Part shown: in pieces, positions 1 through 6,385 of the stretch | How positions within the stretch are numbered: the first letter of the stretch is position 1 | How the letters are laid out: every line of letters starts with the position of its first letter | Assembly: GCA_030018875.1 (NCBI GenBank) | Contig: JASEHK010000025.1 | Coordinates: forward strand, 1-13,453 | Direction: 5' to 3' | Origin: Endomicrobiia bacterium | GTDB lineage: Bacteria > Elusimicrobiota > Endomicrobiia > PHAN01 | DNA: 13,453 nucleotides | Notes under the pieces: model-generated | What the model was told of the DNA's origin: nothing | Databases searched by the model: none | The model's input: only the letters and a program-made list of their open reading frames with translations | Translations under genes and position numbers: made by a program

Positions 1-27
1 CTCTGCCCAAAGTACCCGCACATCCAT
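1..27 (-). CDS. Possible 5' end of an unidentified gene running off the left edge
   Basis: Only the start can be seen. On the minus strand an ATG at 27 opens a frame reading M-D-V-R-V-L-W-A-E to the edge. A GGAG (39..36) lies 8 nt upstream, which is ideal spacing, and a TATAAT box lies at 72..67. Two alternative starts exist in another frame: ATG at 35 and ATG at 23, the latter reading M-C-G-Y-F-G-Q. A Met-Cys-Gly start is known from class II glutamine amidotransferases, so that frame cannot be excluded, but its spacing from GGAG (12 nt) is worse. The family cannot be named from nine residues. The call rests on promoter, ribosome binding site and ATG lying in the right order downstream of the Fic gene. 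Confidence 0.35.
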
Positions 28-66
28 TTGCGCATCTCCGCCGATTGATTGTGCGTTCTAACGGAT

Positions 67-102
67 ATTATACAGTCCGTATAATAAGCAACGGCGGACT
101 GT
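67..102 (-). promoter_or_regulatory. Putative promoter -10 box with flanking inverted repeat
   Basis: On the minus strand a perfect TATAAT (72..67) is preceded by an 8-bp inverted repeat, ACAGTCCG (102..95) and CGGACTGT (79..72). The near arm touches the -10 box and the far arm sits about where a -35 region would be. There is no good -35 hexamer, which would fit an activator-dependent or repressed promoter. The 11-mer TCCGTATAATA also occurs twice on the plus strand, at 76-86 and 108-118. Alternatively the dyad is the weak transcript end of the Fic gene, though no T-run follows it. Confidence 0.35.
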
Positions 103-137
103 CTCTTTCCGTATAATACTTCGACTGTTTATTGATA

Positions 138-1019
138 TTACTCAAAATTCTCGCCGATTTTCCATACGCCTTTCTCCCGAAAGGCCGGGATGTTTTGGCG
201 GCGGGCGGCATTGGTAATAGCCGGCGCGGACTTATCGTGTTTTTTGGTAAATTCGGAAAGCCGGATAATTTTGTCACCCTTAAGATAAGTGATGCGCTTA
301 TGCAACGCCTCCATTAAGGCCAGCGATACAACTTTCTCCATCGTTTTGGCGTTTTTATCGTCGCGGTAATCGCCGAAAGATTTATAGTATTCCTTCTTCT
401 CACGATTCCGGATAATAATCATAGGGAAACCAAGCCGCTGAAGATGAAAGCAGATAAGGATGCGGCCAATGCGGCCGTTGCCGTCGCAAAATGGATGGAC
501 GGTTTCAAAATCCAAGTGGAACTTTGCGATTTTATCCAAAAAATATGCCGAGAAATCGCTCGTGTATTCGGTAATAACAGCATCTATCATTCGCTCTACA
601 TGCTCCGGCGCAGGCGCGACGTGCGTGCCGACCCGGACATATTCTCCCTTTGTGCGGAAGCGGCCGGCAATTTTGTCGTCAATGACGACGATAAGCATTT
701 GGTGTAAAAGTAAAATAACTTCCCTGTTGACTTCGGTCTCTTTGGATTTATTGCGAATGTAGCCGATGACGCGGGCAAGATTTTTTGCCTCGTAAACTTC
801 GCGCAGGGAAACATCTCTGGCGACTTCCATATCCAAAAGAATTTTTTCGGTCTCCTTGAGAGTGAGGGTTGAGTTTTCGATGGCATTAGAGTTATAGACA
901 CTCTCCGGCACTTCGGCCTCGTCAATCATAACCAAAAGCGAGTCCTTGCCTTTGCGGAGAACGTCATATTCGGCTTTCAAGGCCTGAATCCTGTCTTTGA
1001 TTGGTTTTGTTATAGCCAT
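138..1019 (-). CDS. Fic family protein (probable AMP-transferase, class II, self-inhibited)
   Basis: Fic enzymes usually transfer AMP from ATP to a hydroxyl side chain of a target protein; some instead de-AMPylate or use other nucleotides. The signature HPFCDGNGRIGR is complete at residues 175-186, with His175 as catalytic base and Asp179 as the metal ligand. An (S/T)xxxE(G/N) inhibitory motif, S44-N-A-I-E48-N49, lies N-terminal to the Fic core. This is the class II arrangement, in which the Glu blocks productive ATP binding. A flap-like G119-R-F-R-T-K segment precedes the core. The last 45 residues look like a small winged helix, a common C-terminal addition that may bind DNA. The length of 293 residues is typical. 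No Shine-Dalgarno is evident at the ATG, but a strong promoter lies just upstream. It has no toxin-antitoxin partner here, as expected for a self-inhibited class. Its GC content looks lower than that of the neighbouring operon, so acquisition is possible. The substrate is unknown. Confidence 0.93.
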   Translation of the reverse strand: MAITKPIKDRIQALKAEYDVLRKGKDSLLVMIDEAEVPESVYNSNAIENSTLTLKETEKILLDMEVARDVSLREVYEAKNLARVIGYIRNKSKETEVNREVILLLHQMLIVVIDDKIAGRFRTKGEYVRVGTHVAPAPEHVERMIDAVITEYTSDFSAYFLDKIAKFHLDFETVHPFCDGNGRIGRILICFHLQRLGFPMIIIRNREKKEYYKSFGDYRDDKNAKTMEKVVSLALMEALHKRITYLKGDKIIRLSEFTKKHDKSAPAITNAARRQNIPAFREKGVWKIGENFE

Positions 1020-1043
1020 AGGTTTGGTTAATATTATACGTTC

Positions 1044-1072
1044 ATCATAGTCCTTTCAGCTTAAAAAGTCAA
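1044..1072 (-). promoter_or_regulatory. Sigma70-like promoter of the Fic gene
   Basis: On the minus strand TTGACT (1072..1067) is followed after exactly 17 nt by TATGAT (1049..1044), each one mismatch from consensus. Transcription would start near 1037, leaving a leader of about 18 nt before the ATG at 1019 and little room for a ribosome binding site; none is visible. The arrangement indicates that the Fic gene is transcribed independently of the upstream operon. Confidence 0.7.
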
Positions 1073-1073
1073 T

Positions 1074-1116
1074 ATTTAGTGAATAATGCCCATATATTGC
1101 TTCCAATTCACTAAAT
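1074..1116. promoter_or_regulatory. 11-bp perfect inverted repeat upstream of the Fic promoter
   Basis: ATTTAGTGAAT at 1074-1084 and ATTCACTAAAT at 1106-1116 are exact reverse complements separated by 21 nt. The inner arm ends 2 nt upstream of the -35 box. Arm centres are 32 bp apart, about three helical turns, which suits a dimeric regulator binding one face of the DNA. The C-terminal winged helix of the Fic protein makes self-regulation conceivable, but that is inference. It could also be a chance dyad in AT-rich DNA. Confidence 0.45.
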
Positions 1117-1140
1117 TTTTGCTGATACAAAACTATGCGC

Positions 1141-1160
1141 AATCGGCGAAAAAGCCGATT
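1141..1160. terminator. Hairpin between pabB and the Fic gene, possible weak terminator
   Basis: AATCGGC (1141-1147) and GCCGATT (1154-1160) form a 7-bp stem around a 6-nt loop. It lies about 135 nt past the pabB stop and could end the operon transcript. The minus-strand product lacks a T-run after the stem; the plus-strand direction has only TTTT. I see no gene in the rest of the 1020-1295 spacer. Confidence 0.3.
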
Positions 1161-1295
1161 TTGTCCAGTAAATTAACTATGGTGGTTAAAAAATAAATTA
1201 TCCGCGACCTGTCAAACAATCTTCGCTGTTTGCCGTCGGCGCAAAACAAACATAATGTCATCGGAAAAGAAAATCTTGAATATGCCGCGGAAAAA

Positions 1296-2732
1296 TCAAA
1301 TCTTGACGCCGAGAGCGAGGGCCAGCGCCTCGGCTTTGTGCGCGGTTTCGCGGTATTCGCACAGAGGTTTTGAGTCGGCGACTATGCCTGCGCCCGCATA
1401 AAACTCCGCGAGTAGGGGGGTCTTTATTATTGTTCTTATCAATATGTTAAGTTCCATGTCGCCCGTCGGAGAAAACCATCCGGCGGACCCGCAGTAGGGG
1501 CCGCGAGCAACGGGTTCGACCTCGTCTATTATTTCTATTGCCCGTATCTTCGGACAGCCGGTTATAGTGCCGCCGGGAAACATTGTCCCCAGAATATCTC
1601 TTTGCGTAACGCCTCTTTTCAGACGACCGCAGACGTTCGAGACTATATGAGTTACGTGAGAATATTTTTCGAGAACCATTTTTTCGTTGACACGGACGGT
1701 TGACGGGCGCGAAACCCGTCCTATATCGTTGCGCTCGAGGTCAACGAGCATTATATGCTCGGCGCGCTCCTTGGGGTCGAGGAGAAGTTCCGCGCCCAAA
1801 CGGCGGTCATCCGGAGGGGTCAGACCGCGGGGGCGCGTTCCGGCGAGCGGTCTTGTTTCTATGATGTCGCCGCGACGGCGAACGAGCAACTCAGGAGAGG
1901 ATGAGATTATTTCAACATCATTGAATTTCAGATAACAGGCGTAGGGAGAAGGATTTATCCGACGGAGGGCGAGGAATGTATCTTTTCCGTCGAGCGAGGT
2001 GGCGCTCGGCGACGGCGAGCGCGCGTCAAGGGGGACACACCATCGGCGGGCGATGTTGGCCTGAAAAATGTCGCCGGCCGCGATATAGTTTTTTACTTTG
2101 CGAACGGCGCGGGAAAAAGACGCGGCGGTAAAATCCGGAGCGGTTGTCAAATGAGGATGAGCGCGGCGGGTCAAGGGTGAGGCGCGAAAAGGCGAAGGGC
2201 GTAAGCCGCGCGGCGAAGGCGACGGAAGTTTTATGTCACCCAAATTTTTTGCTGCGACGGATTTACTCTGTCCGGCGCAAAACAAAAATGCCCGACGGGA
2301 CGCGGAATCGAACGCCGCGAATGCTCCGGGAATAACGAATGCCGCAGAGGGCGCTTCGGGAAGGGGCTTGGAGCGGAGTTTGATTTTTTCGAAAAATCCG
2401 AGACATTCGTATGAAAGATACCCGACCGCGCCGCCGCAAAAAGGGGCATGTTTAGAGTCGGCGGGCACGATTTTTTTTACGCGGTCGAGAGCGTGTTCAA
2501 GCGCGGCTTTTCCGGCGACGGACACGGAGCTCCCGAAGGACGGAATGATTATTGTTTCAAGCGGTTCGCCGACGGAGACGTATGAAACAAGGCCGCCGGA
2601 ATCCGCCGAACTCGCGTTATCCATAAAAAAAGATGAAGACGCGGCGGGAAGCGAGACGAAAAACTCCGAGGGACCGGACCAGGGGATTTCCCGCGAGGCG
2701 TAAAATATATTTTTATTTTTTGTCAAAGACAT
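1296..2732 (-). CDS. pabB: Chorismate-binding enzyme, probable aminodeoxychorismate synthase component I (PabB/TrpE family)
   Basis: The family adds ammonia to chorismate, giving aminodeoxychorismate (folate route) or anthranilate (tryptophan route). The catalytic chorismate-binding domain spans about residues 200-475 with family motifs in order: AGDIFQANIARR (219-230), SSSPELLVRR (277-286), TRPLAGTRPRG (293-303), KERAEHIMLVDLERNDIGRV (321-340), FPGGTITGCPKIRAIEIIDE (385-404) and the YAGAGIVADS strand. The FQAN motif and the lack of an obvious LLES-type tryptophan-binding segment favour PabB. However, position 297 is Ala (PLAGT) where classical PabB has Lys (PIKGT), as in TrpE. The length of 478 is normal. 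A Pro/Ser/Arg-rich stretch at 170-195 and an extra loop at 236-250 look like insertions. It overlaps the cvpA-like gene by 20 nt and ends the operon. No glutaminase subunit (PabA/TrpG) or lyase (PabC) is in the window. No Shine-Dalgarno is clear, so coupling is likely. Confidence 0.85.
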   Translation of the reverse strand: MSLTKNKNIFYASREIPWSGPSEFFVSLPAASSSFFMDNASSADSGGLVSYVSVGEPLETIIIPSFGSSVSVAGKAALEHALDRVKKIVPADSKHAPFCGGAVGYLSYECLGFFEKIKLRSKPLPEAPSAAFVIPGAFAAFDSASRRAFLFCAGQSKSVAAKNLGDIKLPSPSPRGLRPSPFRASPLTRRAHPHLTTAPDFTAASFSRAVRKVKNYIAAGDIFQANIARRWCVPLDARSPSPSATSLDGKDTFLALRRINPSPYACYLKFNDVEIISSSPELLVRRRGDIIETRPLAGTRPRGLTPPDDRRLGAELLLDPKERAEHIMLVDLERNDIGRVSRPSTVRVNEKMVLEKYSHVTHIVSNVCGRLKRGVTQRDILGTMFPGGTITGCPKIRAIEIIDEVEPVARGPYCGSAGWFSPTGDMELNILIRTIIKTPLLAEFYAGAGIVADSKPLCEYRETAHKAEALALALGVKI

Positions 2733-3156
2733 TTATGTTTTGAAGTATTCGGGAGGATGCGAAAGATTTTTTTATTCCTTCGGCGGCCGACGGCAAACGC
2801 CGGACGGCGAAAGACGAAATCCACAGGGCCGCCGCCGCGAAGACCACCGCGCCGAGCCCGCGATTTATTGCGCCGAGCATAATCATATCGGCTATTTTTG
2901 TGATAATGGCGGCAATGATATAAATCGCGGCGAGCGCCAAAATCCACGACGCGAAAACGGCTACGCGCGGCCCCGTCACGGTATCGCCCGCGAATAATGC
3001 GATGCGGGAAACCACCAGAGAATACGCCGTCGGCGCGAGCGCGCCGGCGGCCAAAGGCGCGGCGAGCATAATGGCTATTTTTACGGCGCCAAGACGCCAG
3101 CCGATAAATGCGGCGAGTCCGATTACTGCGATTAATATTATGTTGTGCGGGGTCAT
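2713..3156 (-). CDS. CvpA-like inner-membrane protein
   Basis: A 147-residue hydrophobic protein with about four membrane spans: residues 5-20, 25-45, 65-83 and 100-115, the second ending near a Pro/Ala-rich turn. The opening pattern, a short polar start, a hydrophobic run, then G-W-R-L-G-A-V-K, matches the CvpA family, known from colicin V production and from envelope stress tolerance in several bacteria; its molecular activity is not established. I chose the ATG at 3156 because family members start only a few residues before the first helix. A GTG at 3192 would add 12 polar residues and leave 23 nt after the DUF1015 stop; neither has a convincing Shine-Dalgarno. The C-terminus is short and basic. 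The 3' end overlaps pabB by 20 nt. Confidence 0.75.
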   Translation of the reverse strand: MTPHNIILIAVIGLAAFIGWRLGAVKIAIMLAAPLAAGALAPTAYSLVVSRIALFAGDTVTGPRVAVFASWILALAAIYIIAAIITKIADMIMLGAINRGLGAVVFAAAALWISSFAVRRLPSAAEGIKKSFASSRILQNINVFDKK

Positions 3157-3215
3157 TGTTTTCGCTGATGTTTCACTAAATAATGGATACACCGGCCGGC
3201 GCCTTTGGTGAAAAT

Positions 3216-4445
3216 TCAGTGCGGGTAAACGACAAATCCGGCGTAAACCTTTGGGTAAAAGTAGGTTGATTTTTGAGGCATATGCGCTCTGCGCCGCGAT
3301 ATTTCAATAATGGCCTTCATCGGAGGCGGCGGGAGTATAACGGCGAGTTTTTTTTCTCTGTCGGCCGCTTGCATTGCCTCGCGCTCGGAGCTGGTGTATC
3401 TCATTTGATCCGGGCGCACTCCCGAAAGAAGCGTCGCGGCGGCAACCGAGGGAGCGATATACGCAAGCGCTCGCGGGACGACACGAGGCAGACCGTCCGT
3501 AAGTATTTTTTTATTTTTGACGCGGAGGTAAAGCGTTTTTCCGTCGAGCCTGATTTTTAAGGGCTGGGGTATGACGCAGGAAGAGACGCTTTTGCGCTCC
3601 AACTGCTTGAAGCGCGAGGCGGAAACAATATCGAACAATTTGAGTTTCGCTTCGAGATTCTCGGGAACGGGCGCGATTCTGTGGGTTGGCAGCACGACGG
3701 TTCCCTCGTCGAACGCGCCGGTTATAAATCCCAGAACGTATCTTGCGGCGGGATTTGAACCGGTAAGACTATAACGCCATGCGACATCGTAACGGTGATG
3801 GCCGTCGGCTATGTAAAGTCGTTTGTTTTTAAAAAAGCTTTCCACGACGGCGACATCGGGACTCACCGCTCGGAGTTCTTGTGAAACGCCGTCCATCCGG
3901 GCGCGCGAGACGAAGCGGGAACGCTTTTTGATGCCGACGATGAAAGATTCAAAGTCGCGGGAATCCGTCAGGAAGAAAACGGGGCTCGTCGAGGCGCGGA
4001 CGGCGTCTAAAAGGAGTTCGCGGTCGCGGGCGGGCTTGGGCAGTATGTTTTCGTGAGGATAAATCGCGCCACGCGCAGGATTTTCGAGACGAACAGCGGC
4101 TATAATGCCGGTTCTTTCGAGTTTTTTACCGTCGAGAGTAAACTTTTGAGTGTATATATAATATGAAGAAGCGTCGCGCGTCATAATTCCGCGCGCGAGC
4201 AAATATCTGAAACCGCGGGCGGCGGCGGCATAAGGCCTCGGCGAACTGCCGGGCATGTTTTTTATCTTATGCGCCGGAGATTTTGGGAAAGAGACGGGCA
4301 ACTCGACCGATATAAAGTTGTCTTTGGAAAGGGCAAGGAGATTTTTCCTTCGGGCAGACGATACTATATCGTAAGGAGGACAGATTAGGCGTGATAAGTT
4401 TTTGGCTTTATATCTGATGCCTTCCAGCGGAGAGATCTTTGCCAT
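3216..4445 (-). CDS. DUF1015 family protein
   Basis: A cytosolic protein of 409 residues, the usual length for DUF1015, a widespread family without an experimentally settled function as far as I know. Signature segments are present: an N-terminal CPPYDIV (22-28), YPHENILPKPARDR (129-142), the family hallmark YIADGHHRYDVAWRY (211-225) and VLPTHR (251-256). The conserved acidic and His residues in the ADGHHR block look like a metal or phosphate site, but that is inference. The gene begins 2 nt after the queE stop, with GGAAGG (4461..4456) 10 nt before the ATG inside the end of queE. Translation is therefore probably coupled to queE. Placement between queuosine and folate-type genes does not by itself reveal a role. 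Confidence 0.9.
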   Translation of the reverse strand: MAKISPLEGIRYKAKNLSRLICPPYDIVSSARRKNLLALSKDNFISVELPVSFPKSPAHKIKNMPGSSPRPYAAAARGFRYLLARGIMTRDASSYYIYTQKFTLDGKKLERTGIIAAVRLENPARGAIYPHENILPKPARDRELLLDAVRASTSPVFFLTDSRDFESFIVGIKKRSRFVSRARMDGVSQELRAVSPDVAVVESFFKNKRLYIADGHHRYDVAWRYSLTGSNPAARYVLGFITGAFDEGTVVLPTHRIAPVPENLEAKLKLFDIVSASRFKQLERKSVSSCVIPQPLKIRLDGKTLYLRVKNKKILTDGLPRVVPRALAYIAPSVAAATLLSGVRPDQMRYTSSEREAMQAADREKKLAVILPPPPMKAIIEISRRRAHMPQKSTYFYPKVYAGFVVYPH

Positions 4446-4447
4446 CT

Positions 4448-5233
4448 TTATTTTACCTTCCAGAGAAGTTTATGAAGCTGAGGGGTCAGACTCACGCGGC
4501 GGCCAAGAATCTCTCTGACGGCCTCGGCGAAAAGAAAGATATCGCGCGGAGCGGCCGAACCGCGACTTCCACGTTTACGAGACAAACCGGGCGAAGGCGT
4601 GGCGGGCTGTAGCGTAAAAACAGCGCGTGGCGCGAAACGTTTGACGAGGCGCGCCGCGGCGACGACTTCGCCCATACGGATTTTATCGTCGAGCACGAGC
4701 TTGACGGAAAGTTTGCCGCGAGCCGCCGGAAAGGCCTCGGCGTGCGCCCGGAAGAGATTTTTTTTCGCGGCCGAAGGCGCCTTGATATCGGCCGAGACGA
4801 AATCGGCCAGACGCGCGATTCTGCGAAAAGCCGCTGGCAGAGACGCGTTCGTTTCAACTGAAACCTTCAATTTGTTTTTCTTCAATTCTTTGATGAGGGC
4901 GCAGACGAAATCGGCGTAAAGAAGCGGCTCTCCGCCCGTCAAAGACACCGTCGTCGCGCGCGGATGAGACGCTGCCCAGGCAAGCGCGACGATTTTATCG
5001 GCGAGGGATCGGACTTCCGTCAAAACGCCCGATTTCGACGACCGCGCCGACGGAGTATCACAATAGCCGCATTTAAGATTGCAGCCGGCGAACCTCACGA
5101 ATATCTGCGGCTCGCCCGCGCGGGGGCCTTCGCCCTGAAATGAAAAAAAGACCTCTTTGACGGGAGCGCGAAGGTTTTTGACTTCGGAAGATGCGCGTAT
5201 GGCGGGTTTTAATCTCCGTTTATCTTTTAGCAT
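4448..5233 (-). CDS. queE: 7-carboxy-7-deazaguanine synthase QueE (radical SAM)
   Basis: QueE uses S-adenosylmethionine, a [4Fe-4S] cluster and Mg2+ to contract 6-carboxy-tetrahydropterin to 7-carboxy-7-deazaguanine, the third step to preQ0. The substrate-binding FSFQGEGPRAG (30-40) is followed by the cluster motif C51xxxC55xxC58, then TGGEP (99-103), which contacts SAM, VETNA (126-130) and the closing PQLHKLLW (251-258). I set the start at the ATG at 5233 (261 residues). The longer open frame to 5365 would lie inside queC and encodes a non-family N-terminus. It overlaps queC by 14 nt, so translation is likely coupled. Odd point: between LQPATP and the final helix (about residues 214-231) lies an extra Ser/Arg/Gly-rich stretch that most QueE proteins would not have; see findings. 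Confidence 0.94.
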   Translation of the reverse strand: MLKDKRRLKPAIRASSEVKNLRAPVKEVFFSFQGEGPRAGEPQIFVRFAGCNLKCGYCDTPSARSSKSGVLTEVRSLADKIVALAWAASHPRATTVSLTGGEPLLYADFVCALIKELKKNKLKVSVETNASLPAAFRRIARLADFVSADIKAPSAAKKNLFRAHAEAFPAARGKLSVKLVLDDKIRMGEVVAAARLVKRFAPRAVFTLQPATPSPGLSRKRGSRGSAAPRDIFLFAEAVREILGRRVSLTPQLHKLLWKVK

Positions 5234-5894
5234 TTTTTCCGACAAGCAACGGGTCTGTCGCGCCGGCTTGGGCGAATCCCTTCGCGCGGATTGCGCATGA
5301 GTCGCACTTACCGCAAGGCTCGTCGCCGCCGCGATAGCACGACCACGTGAGACCATATGGCGCACCGAGACGCGCTCCCAATTTTATGATGGCCGATTTT
5401 TTCATGGAGAGTAGCGGCGTCTTTATTTTTATTTTTGTGCCGAGCGCCGACAAAAGCGAGTTCCACGCTCTGTAATACGCGGGACGGCAGTCGGGGTATC
5501 CTGAAAAATCCACGGCGTTCGCGCCTATAAATATAGCCCCGGCTCCGACGGTCTCGGCGTATGAAAGCGCGTGGGATATAAATACGGTGTTACGGCCGGG
5601 CACATAGGTGGCGGGCAGCGCTAAGTTTCTTCGTCGGCGCGCGCTCGAATCGGCGACGGCGGGGCCGCCTGAAACAAGCGAACTCCGGTTCCATGGAAAA
5701 GAGATTTTGACTGTCGCTATATCGAGTCCGTTGATACGCGCCAACCGTCGCGAGGCCTCTATTTCCCGACGATGGCGCTGTCCATAGTCGAACGCAAGGC
5801 AGGCGACGTCATATCCGCGGCGGAGCGCGTAATACAAACAAGTCGCGGAATCAAGCCCGCCGGAGAGAAGAACGATGGCTTTCTTTTTTTTCAT
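5220..5894 (-). CDS. queC: 7-cyano-7-deazaguanine (preQ0) synthase QueC
   Basis: QueC converts 7-carboxy-7-deazaguanine and ammonia to preQ0 using ATP. The PP-loop SGGLDS (11-16) binds ATP. YVPGRNTVF (97-105), GANAVDFSGYPDCRPAY (124-140) and the zinc-binding cysteines C186, C194, C197 and C200 (SCYRGGDEPCGKCDSC) are all present. The length of 224 is typical. The start is the ATG at 5894, close before the PP-loop as in the family; no strong Shine-Dalgarno is visible. A repeat-filled 95-nt gap separates it from queD upstream, and its end overlaps queE. The set queD-queC-queE provides all steps from dihydroneopterin triphosphate to preQ0. GTP cyclohydrolase, QueF and Tgt must be encoded elsewhere. 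Confidence 0.96.
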   Translation of the reverse strand: MKKKKAIVLLSGGLDSATCLYYALRRGYDVACLAFDYGQRHRREIEASRRLARINGLDIATVKISFPWNRSSLVSGGPAVADSSARRRRNLALPATYVPGRNTVFISHALSYAETVGAGAIFIGANAVDFSGYPDCRPAYYRAWNSLLSALGTKIKIKTPLLSMKKSAIIKLGARLGAPYGLTWSCYRGGDEPCGKCDSCAIRAKGFAQAGATDPLLVGKNAKR

Positions 5895-5914
5895 TTTGAG
5901 ATTGTTGAATAGTA

Positions 5915-6012
5915 GTGATAAAGTAAAAAAGGTGAAAGAGTAAAAGAGTTGTTTTTGTCACTTTGTTACTTTATCACTTTATCACCTTGTCACTTTGTCA
6001 CTCTGTTGCTAT
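5915..6012. repeat. Octamer tandem array with inverted partner (hairpin) between queD and queC
   Basis: From 5957 to 6012 there are about seven direct copies of an 8-bp unit (consensus GTCACTTT on plus). The first six are near-identical; the last (6005-6012) is degenerate. On the left, GTGATAAAGTAA at 5915-5926 is the exact reverse complement of TTACTTTATCAC at 5966-5977, and looser copies of the reverse unit continue to about 5950. The transcript can therefore fold into a long imperfect hairpin. The last codons and stop of queD lie inside the array. Possible roles are attenuation or RNA processing between queD and queC; neither is shown. Confidence 0.85.
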
Positions 6013-6385
6013 CGTAATAATCCGCCCTGCTTTTTTCGGATTCCCAGACGGAAACCATCTCTACTCGCAAACCGCGAAGTTTTGCGGAGGCAAACGCGGC
6101 GGCGGCGCGCTCAAAAACATAACGCGCTATATTTTCGGCGGAAGGATTTATTTTATCAAAGGGCGCTACGAGGGCGAGGTCTTCGTGGTCAAGAGCGCCG
6201 AGAATTTTTTTGAGTGTTTTTTTGAGGTCGGAGAAATCAATAATCAGTCCGCGCGAATCAACGGAATCGCCGACAACGCCGAGAATAACGCGCCAGTTAT
6301 GGCCGTGAAGTTTTTCGCATTTGCCTTTATAGCCGCGCAGGCGGTGCGCCGCGCAGAAAGATTCCTCGACGGTGATTCTATACAT
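5990..6385 (-). CDS. queD: 6-carboxy-5,6,7,8-tetrahydropterin synthase QueD
   Basis: QueD converts 7,8-dihydroneopterin triphosphate to 6-carboxy-tetrahydropterin, releasing acetaldehyde and triphosphate. Zinc ligands are H14 (FCAAH), H27 and H29 (HGHNW). The catalytic Cys is C23 (CEKLHGHN), which supports QueD over plain PTPS enzymes. LDHEDL (65-70), PSAENIA (81-87) and VWES with Glu115 complete the T-fold active site. The length of 131 is slightly above the usual 120. A GGAGGA ribosome binding site (6396..6391), 5 nt from the ATG, lies inside murI, and the genes overlap by 8 nt. The C-terminal tail S-N-R-V-T-K and the TGA stop are encoded by the octamer repeat, so the tail is probably not part of the fold. 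Confidence 0.95.
   Translation of the reverse strand: MYRITVEESFCAAHRLRGYKGKCEKLHGHNWRVILGVVGDSVDSRGLIIDFSDLKKTLKKILGALDHEDLALVAPFDKINPSAENIARYVFERAAAAFASAKLRGLRVEMVSVWESEKSRADYYDSNRVTK

Noticed and set aside
138..1019. Fic gene as a Doc-type toxin with an antitoxin partner
   Set aside because: The full HPFxDGNGRxGR motif, the internal inhibitory S-x-x-x-E-N and 293-residue length indicate class II Fic; no small antitoxin frame adjoins it.
1198..1371. Plus-strand stretch reading N-L-E-Y-A-A-E-K-S-N-L-D-A-E-S-E-G, looking protein-like
   Set aside because: It has no start codon, a stop just upstream, and most of it is antisense to the end of pabB; a gene remnant cannot be supported.
5234..5365. 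N-terminal extension of QueE to 5365
   Set aside because: The extra 44 residues lie inside queC in another frame and do not resemble QueE; the ATG at 5233 gives the family layout.
5957..6012. CRISPR array at the octamer repeats
   Set aside because: Units are 8 bp and directly joined, with no spacers and no cas genes.
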